From a virus: DNA of 22,738 nt. A program made the translations under genes and the position numbers. The DNA is taken from positions 1 through 22,738 of the IMG/VR virus record IMGVR_UViG_3300038660_000082, one strand, 5' to 3'. The notes under the pieces were generated by a model. It was not told where the DNA came from. It saw only the letters and a program-made list of their open reading frames with translations, and did not search any database. This document shows, in pieces, positions 19,207 to 22,738 of this stretch; the first letter of the stretch is position 1, and every line of letters begins with the position of its first letter.

Positions 19207-21214
19207 ACATCATATCGTAAGGATCGCACTCATCGCTGTTGCTAACTTCCTTCTGAAATTGTGCGAGTTCCAATTCTTTCTTTTTAACTGGCTTAGGCTT
19301 ATTTAGTTTGCTTTTTTGGCGTCTGGAAGACTCTACTCCCTTAATGTTTGGAGATCTTAAGCCTTGTTGGTGTGCTGCACCTCCGTGAGCTTCGAGAATG
19401 TCTTCAGTAGCGTTTCTCATGTCTACACGCAGATCTTTGTTGCGTTGGATGATATCACGGACAAAGTCCTCTTCGAACTCTGTGATCTCTTGACGAGCTC
19501 TGGAGACTTCTACCTTAGTTTCTGCGGCAGTTATAAATCGAAGTCCTAGAGGTGTGTCTTCATACAGATAAATCAGTGTCATGTCTTCAGGATCAAACTT
19601 TATGTGAAATTTCTTATCGATAGACTTTCTGTGGAAGTTCATATCGGCTCTGCGATCTTCATCGTAAACCAGATATTCGTACTTAGCGCCTTTCTCTGTG
19701 AATGAAAGTCCAGAAGCATTATAAGTCACAGGCTTATCCCTAAGAATCCAAAAGAGATCCACCATGTCAAACATGCTTAGCTCTGGAGCTTCAGCATTTG
19801 TACTTTCCAAATACATGGATATGCGTGGCTTTCCTGTCTTGTGGTGAGTCGCTTCGTTCCATTCCTTACGTCGCTTAGCGTATGTGGCTTTGATTTCGTC
19901 CAGACTTGGCAGATCGCGTTGATTTGCCAGGATAAACTCCATATTTGCCTTAGATTCTTGTTTTTTGGTGGTGATGTTCTGGCCTGTAAAGAACCAATCA
20001 CGCTTCAAAAACTGCTGTTGAAACCTTCCAAATATGCTTTCAATGGTCTTAGATTTACCATTGTAAGGCTGTGTTTTGATGCTGAGACGTGCCAGCTTGG
20101 TCAAAAACTCGCCCGATTGTAGCTTCTTATGTCCTCCCTGGCCATCAAACCCAATTTGATAGGGTCTATGTCCAGAAGTTTTAGCAGCCATCTTATAAGC
20201 GAAGTATTGCGCCTCATAGTCTTCAGATTTTGAGATATGGTACCCAAGTAGAACTTCGGAGTACGTGTCGATGACTTCATACACCTGGCAAGTCTGCATT
20301 TTTCCATTTTCGTCCTGGTAGTAGTAGTTAAGTTTGGTACCATCACTATACCATAGGCTATCACGCTGTGAAGGCATTTTGGTCTTAAGGTGCATGGTGT
20401 ATTTTTCTTTGGCGGTGACCTCTCCAAATCTGTGACCGTACCAAAGTGGCTTGATGTCCTCCTGGTGTAGATAGTTATAAATGGTCTGCTCAGATTTCAG
20501 TTTCTTCCAGCCTTCGTCTTTAGCCAGTTTATTATATTCGGCAAAAAGCTGCATAGTATTGGCAATCTTGTTGACTTGATCTGCCCAACGAGATACGAGC
20601 CACATTTTGGCATTGTCGTTGATTTTCTCGGAGTTCTTGTTACAGAAATTACCATGTACCAGGCTGTCAAAACCTTCGGTCTTAAATTGGTTGTATTTCT
20701 GCTTAAGTCTGCGGTGGTTGGACGGTAAGGAGTGAGGCCATTGATTGAAGGTTAGTTCACTTACTACTTTAGCCATCTTTTGCCAAACTTGCGTTTTTGC
20801 AACTCCAAGAGCTCTACGCTTAGCAAGCTTATTATTCATCATTACATCGATAGTGGTAAGGATGGAAGCATTTGCGGTGTATTCGTTGATGTTTTTCTCT
20901 GGAAGGGCTTTATCGTCATTGGTGACGTAGTTCTGGAAGTATTTTTGCGCCTCGAGGTTGGTGTTTAGATAATCGGTAAAAACGATGTGCTTGGTTTTCT
21001 TGTAAGGATCACCAGCAATTTGAACAATTTTAGATTTTATCCTACCCGGAATAGATTCAAACTCAATAAGTGCTTTAACTGATCTGCATCCTCTTCGTAT
21101 GACGTTGATGTTTCCAGCAGAAGCGTGGTAATGATAGTTATTTCGATTAAATATCTTTCTATCAATTAGCCAGCTGGACTCAACACAAAGGGTATCGTTG
21201 TAAAATTCAAACAT
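19205..21214 (-). CDS. MuA-like DDE transposase
   Basis: A 669-residue protein. Residues 1-75 form an N-terminal DNA-binding domain with NYHYHASAGNINVIRRGCRS and ALIEFESIPGRIKSKIVQIA. The catalytic core has WYSDGTKLNYYY (Asp291), QIGFDGQGGHKK (Asp357) and SKTIESIFGRFQ (Glu392), the DDE triad of the Mu/retroviral integrase family. A C-terminal domain follows (SGLSFTEKGAKYEYL, then RARQEITEFEEDF) with a Lys/Arg-rich tail ending DECDPYDMM. It joins phage ends to target DNA with MuB and gives replicative transposition. Length and layout agree with Mu A (663 residues). One base separates its ATG from the stop of the small gene that duplicates its N-terminal domain. Confidence 0.93.
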   Translation of the reverse strand: MFEFYNDTLCVESSWLIDRKIFNRNNYHYHASAGNINVIRRGCRSVKALIEFESIPGRIKSKIVQIAGDPYKKTKHIVFTDYLNTNLEAQKYFQNYVTNDDKALPEKNINEYTANASILTTIDVMMNNKLAKRRALGVAKTQVWQKMAKVVSELTFNQWPHSLPSNHRRLKQKYNQFKTEGFDSLVHGNFCNKNSEKINDNAKMWLVSRWADQVNKIANTMQLFAEYNKLAKDEGWKKLKSEQTIYNYLHQEDIKPLWYGHRFGEVTAKEKYTMHLKTKMPSQRDSLWYSDGTKLNYYYQDENGKMQTCQVYEVIDTYSEVLLGYHISKSEDYEAQYFAYKMAAKTSGHRPYQIGFDGQGGHKKLQSGEFLTKLARLSIKTQPYNGKSKTIESIFGRFQQQFLKRDWFFTGQNITTKKQESKANMEFILANQRDLPSLDEIKATYAKRRKEWNEATHHKTGKPRISMYLESTNAEAPELSMFDMVDLFWILRDKPVTYNASGLSFTEKGAKYEYLVYDEDRRADMNFHRKSIDKKFHIKFDPEDMTLIYLYEDTPLGLRFITAAETKVEVSRARQEITEFEEDFVRDIIQRNKDLRVDMRNATEDILEAHGGAAHQQGLRSPNIKGVESSRRQKSKLNKPKPVKKKELELAQFQKEVSNSDECDPYDMM

Positions 21215-21215
21215 C

Positions 21216-21455
21216 TTAAGTATTTTTAATATTAGTCATCTTGTAAGGATCACCAGTGATCTCTACAATCTTAGATTTTAGCCTATCTGGAATAGACTCA
21301 AATTCGATAAGAGCCTTCACATTTCTGCAACCTCTTCTTATCACATTGATATTACCAGCTGAAGCGTGGTAGTGGTAGTTTTTACGTTTTAGTATATTTT
21401 GGTTGATTACCCAAATAGATTGAATGCACAATGTGTTTTTATATAATTCGTACAT
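21216..21455 (-). CDS. Free-standing duplicate of the transposase N-terminal domain
   Basis: A 79-residue protein. Over residues 1-74 it matches the N-terminus of the adjacent transposase at 54 positions by hand alignment, and at 43 of 49 from residue 26 on (for example the shared NYHYHASAGNINVIRRGCR). It ends with the unrelated tail MTNIKNT and then stops, one base before the transposase ATG. The two DNA copies differ by silent changes: seven in the 45 bases encoding HASAGNINVIRRGCR, which is identical in protein. So this copy is old and kept under protein-level selection. In Mu the matching region (MuA domain I-alpha) binds the enhancer/operators shared with the repressor. This protein may therefore compete with transposase or repressor; that is inference. 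Confidence 0.85.
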   Translation of the reverse strand: MYELYKNTLCIQSIWVINQNILKRKNYHYHASAGNINVIRRGCRNVKALIEFESIPDRLKSKIVEITGDPYKMTNIKNT

Positions 21456-21456
21456 G

Positions 21457-21666
21457 CTACACGTTTATAATGTTATTAATGCGAGCACTTATCTGTTTGT
21501 ACTCTTCAGAAATCTTTTGAGCGGTTTCAGACGTTCTTTCACCATTTATGCTATAAATGACCATTCTTTCTGAAACTTGATATTTACCAGCAAGCCTTGA
21601 AATAACCTGCTTTATATATGTATTCCTATTTTTAGTAGATTTGTTCACTTTAAAGATTTTGTTCAT
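21457..21666 (-). CDS. Small HTH protein, Ner-like, first gene of the early operon
   Basis: From the ATG at 21666 the product has 69 residues: MNKIFKVNKSTKNRNTYIKQ, then VISRLAGKYQVSERMVIYSI and NGERTSETAQKISEEYKQIS. Residues about 19-45 make a helix-turn-helix (ISRLAGKYQVSERMVIYSING). It occupies the place of Mu Ner, the small regulator at the head of the early operon, and one base separates it from the duplicated domain gene. An in-frame start at 21693 would put the codon upstream of the proposed -7 box, so 21666 is preferred. It presumably binds operators in the divergent control region. Related small HTH proteins are common in Bacteroidota phages. Confidence 0.75.
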   Translation of the reverse strand: MNKIFKVNKSTKNRNTYIKQVISRLAGKYQVSERMVIYSINGERTSETAQKISEEYKQISARINNIINV

Positions 21667-21675
21667 GTGATTGAA

Positions 21676-21683
21676 CAAATATA
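21676..21683 (-). promoter_or_regulatory. Early promoter -7 element (TATATTTG)
   Basis: TATATTTG on the minus strand matches the Bacteroidota -7 consensus TAnnTTTG exactly. No good TTG -33 box is seen at 19-21 bases. It would give a very short leader before the ATG at 21666. Operator-like dyad O1 abuts its upstream side, fitting repression. Confidence 0.6.
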
Positions 21684-21697
21684 TAGTATACAAACTA
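21684..21697. promoter_or_regulatory. Operator-like dyad O1 (TAGTATACAAACTA)
   Basis: 14-bp dyad of the form TAGTA-N4-TACTA with one arm mismatch, next to the early -7 element. Its centre is 31 bp from that of O2, so both face the same side of the helix. Confidence 0.6.
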
Positions 21698-21714
21698 AAT
21701 TAGACTAATAAAAA

Positions 21715-21728
21715 TAGTAAAAATACTA
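21715..21728. promoter_or_regulatory. Operator-like dyad O2 (TAGTAAAAATACTA)
   Basis: Perfect 5-bp arms with a 4-base centre, 13 bp upstream of the repressor ATG at 21741. Same form as O1 and O3. Confidence 0.65.
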
Positions 21729-21740
21729 AACTTTAACACT

Positions 21741-22073
21741 ATGATTATCGATAGACTTTTACAATTCATTGAATACAAAAGCATTAATAAATCTCAATTT
21801 TACAAAGAGGTTGGATTAAGCAATGGGTTTCTTGACAAAAGGAAGGACATGGGAGTATCTAAACTAAAAAAGGTTATGGAGGCTTACCCGGATCTTTCTG
21901 AAAAATGGCTTATTAAAGGAGAAGGTCCAATATTAAAATCTGTTGTCGAAAAGCCACCAGACAAGGAACTTGACAAGTATTTAATTGATGTTCAAAGGAA
22001 ACTCATATATAAGCTTGAAGAGGACAACGAACGGCTAAAAAAGCAAATCAAACGCGGAAACGGTCATAAATAA
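21741..22073 (+). CDS. Phage repressor-like HTH protein
   Basis: A 110-residue protein beginning MIIDRLLQFIEYKSINKSQF. Residues about 14-45 carry an XRE-type HTH (SQFYKEVGLSNGFLDKRKDM), followed by GVSKLKKVMEAYPDLSEKWL and IKGEGPIL, the form typical of Bacteroidota phage repressors. The C-terminal third (ELDKYLIDVQRKLIYKLEED, then NERLKKQIKRG) is a probable coiled coil for oligomerisation. No peptidase domain is present, so control is unlikely to go through RecA-stimulated self-cleavage. It diverges from the early operon with the dyads between, the same arrangement as Mu c and ner. Confidence 0.78.
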   Translation: MIIDRLLQFIEYKSINKSQFYKEVGLSNGFLDKRKDMGVSKLKKVMEAYPDLSEKWLIKGEGPILKSVVEKPPDKELDKYLIDVQRKLIYKLEEDNERLKKQIKRGNGHK

Positions 22074-22212
22074 GTTGCTTAACCTGAAAGCTAACTAGCA
22101 ACCACCACACACTTTTAAACTTCTCATTTCACAAAGCTTTATATTACAGGCTTTTACCTTTTTTTTGTTAATAAATTTAAGGAATTAACTACCCTTCTAT
22201 CGTGGTTAAAAA

Positions 22213-22226
22213 TAGTATTTATACTA
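22213..22226. promoter_or_regulatory. Operator-like dyad O3 (TAGTATTTATACTA)
   Basis: Perfect 5-bp arms and 4-base centre, the same form as O2 and nearly O1, located 140 bp past the repressor stop toward the phage end. A remote operator could allow looping or also be read by the transposase N-terminal domain. Confidence 0.6.
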
Positions 22227-22276
22227 ATTAATAAGTATTTAGCCTATATGTATGGTGTGTGTATTTTTGTTAAAAA

Positions 22277-22312
22277 CTACACCCAATACTACACCCAATA
22301 CTATACCCATTC
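22277..22312. repeat. 12-bp tandem repeat (CTACACCCAATA x2, then an imperfect copy)
   Basis: CTACACCCAATA occurs at 22277-22288 and 22289-22300 exactly, and CTATACCCATTC at 22301-22312 as a third copy with three changes. Regular 12-bp spacing in a region expected to hold transposase sites suggests protein binding, but a simple tandem duplication is also possible. Confidence 0.7.
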
Positions 22313-22481
22313 CATTTTTGAGTGATTCGCGCAGCATCCAAATCAAATTGTACAATTCTGCCTTATTTAGTTTAAATACGACCAATAGAACTAACTCAAA
22401 TAAAGGCTTTAGAGCCTGTTTACATTGATATTCTGGTATATAACTGTATATTTGATTGCTCAGTAGAACCTGAGGGAAAGC

Positions 22482-22502
22482 AAACGGTATTTAACCGTTT
22501 TT
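22482..22502 (+). terminator. Weak plus-strand hairpin with T run
   Basis: AAACGGT (22482-22488) pairs with ACCGTTT (22494-22500), 5-base loop ATTTA, T's to 22502. It could end transcription from the repressor gene about 400 bp upstream. The stem is short and AT at its base, so the call is tentative. Confidence 0.4.
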
Positions 22503-22511
22503 AAAGCGGTG

Positions 22512-22527
22512 GTTAATTGGTACTTAA
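22512..22527. repeat. 16-bp repeat copy B (GTTAATTGGTACTTAA)
   Basis: Exact second copy of the sequence at 11599-11614, same orientation, in the left-end region. Confidence 0.55.
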
Positions 22528-22558
22528 AAGTAGAAAATGTACAATTTGAAAAACGCAC

Positions 22559-22585
22559 AAAAAAAGCGCCTACAAGTGTAAGCGC
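22559..22585 (-). terminator. Minus-strand intrinsic terminator
   Basis: On the minus strand GCGCUUACA (22585-22577) pairs with UGUAGGCGC (22574-22566), one G-U pair, and is followed by seven U (22565-22559). It lies 41 bases after the stop codon of the gene entering from the right, so it should end that transcript. Confidence 0.8.
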
Positions 22586-22625
22586 CTTATTTTATTGACC
22601 TTTTGACCTTTTTACTATTATTACT

Positions 22626-22738
22626 CTATTGTACAATTCGTTTCATACCCCTTAGATAATTGTCTGTACTGCTTATTCTTCCTATCCCTTTATAATATGT
22701 ATTACCCACTCTTAAGTGAAGTTCACCAATTTTTTTTT
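22626..22738 (-). CDS. C-terminal end of a gene entering from the right edge
   Basis: A frame open at the right edge encodes 36 visible residues, KKIGELHLRVGNTYYKGIGR followed by ISSTDNYLRGMKRIVQ, and ends with TAG at 22626. A terminator follows 41 bases later, as expected for a real gene 3' end. I do not recognise it. It lies outside the repressor, where Mu has no genes, so it may be host DNA interrupted near by the prophage, or an accessory gene at the phage end. Confidence 0.55.
   Translation of the reverse strand, partial: KKIGELHLRVGNTYYKGIGRISSTDNYLRGMKRIVQ

Larger units (their letters stand above)
22074..22625. other. Non-coding left-end region, likely holding the phage terminus
   Basis: No gene is visible in these about 550 bases. 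They contain dyad O3 (22213-22226), a 12-bp tandem repeat (22277-22312), a palindrome AATTGTACAATT (22346-22357), a hairpin (22482-22500), the 16-bp repeat copy B (22512-22527) and a terminator (22559-22585). In Mu-like phages the transposase sites of the left end lie just outside the repressor, so the end of the phage should be here, but the exact TG/CA junction cannot be fixed from one end. Confidence 0.6.

Noticed and set aside
21676-21740. Full TTG/-33 plus TAnnTTTG promoter in the divergent region
   Set aside because: Only the -7 box is convincing on the minus strand; no -33 box at the right spacing and no clear plus-strand promoter for the repressor.
22277-22312. CRISPR-like array
   Set aside because: The 12-bp units are directly adjacent with no spacers and only three copies; it is a short tandem repeat.
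22420-22600. Possible tRNA or tmRNA-like remnant, considered because of its hairpins
   Set aside because: No acceptor stem, anticodon arm or T-loop sequence could be assembled; the hairpins fit terminators better.

Overview
The window is most of a Mu-like transposable (pro)phage with a contractile tail, from a member of the Bacteroidota and probably a flavobacterium. The Mu assignment rests on a MuA-type DDE transposase followed by a MuB-type AAA+ ATPase, a repressor divergent from the early operon, GemA-like and DUF3164-like early proteins, a Mu gp29/DUF935-type portal, and Mu F-, G- and gp36-like proteins. The host assignment rests on translation starts with A/C-rich leaders instead of Shine-Dalgarno sequences, a TAnnTTTG-type -7 element, and YopX-, DUF4406- and DUF5675-type proteins that are common in Bacteroidota phages. 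The families were recognised by eye; no database search was run.

Layout, read from the phage left end (the right side of the window) leftwards. 22626-22738 is the 3' end of a gene entering from the right, closed by a terminator; it may be host DNA. 22074-22625 is non-coding and probably holds the phage terminus: a 12-bp tandem repeat, hairpins, and copies of TGTACAATT. 21741-22073 (+) is the presumed repressor. It diverges from a long minus-strand early operon (21666 down to 11622) across an intergenic region with three copies of one 14-bp dyad, TAGTA-N4-TACTA. The early operon begins with a small HTH (Ner-like) protein, then a 79-residue protein that is a free-standing copy of the transposase N-terminal domain, then the transposase, MuB, a RecA-fold ATPase, a run of small unknown proteins, DUF3164, a nested membrane peptide, GemA-like, DUF4406, a protein with a DnaT-like C-terminus, YopX, several tiny proteins, a lipoprotein-bearing AT-rich segment, and a small HTH protein.

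The structural genes form two divergent blocks separated by about 170 bp (5665-5836). The plus block (5837-11579) encodes a gp25-like baseplate protein, terminase small and large subunits, a possible tail terminator, gp36-like, G-like, portal and F-like proteins, and ends in a bidirectional terminator that also faces the end of the early operon. The minus block (5664 to 1) encodes protease/scaffold, major capsid protein, a small head protein, a DUF5675 protein, a lipoprotein with the layout of a unimolecular spanin, tail sheath, tail tube, the frameshifted tail assembly chaperones, and the start of the tape-measure protein, which runs off the left edge.

The observations most worth following are the duplicated transposase N-terminal domain kept as a separate gene, the repeated operator-like dyads, a complete -1 frameshift signal (slippery heptamer, 7-nt spacer, GNRA-capped stem) in the tail chaperone gene, a u-spanin candidate, and a capsid protein with a hydrophobic leader.
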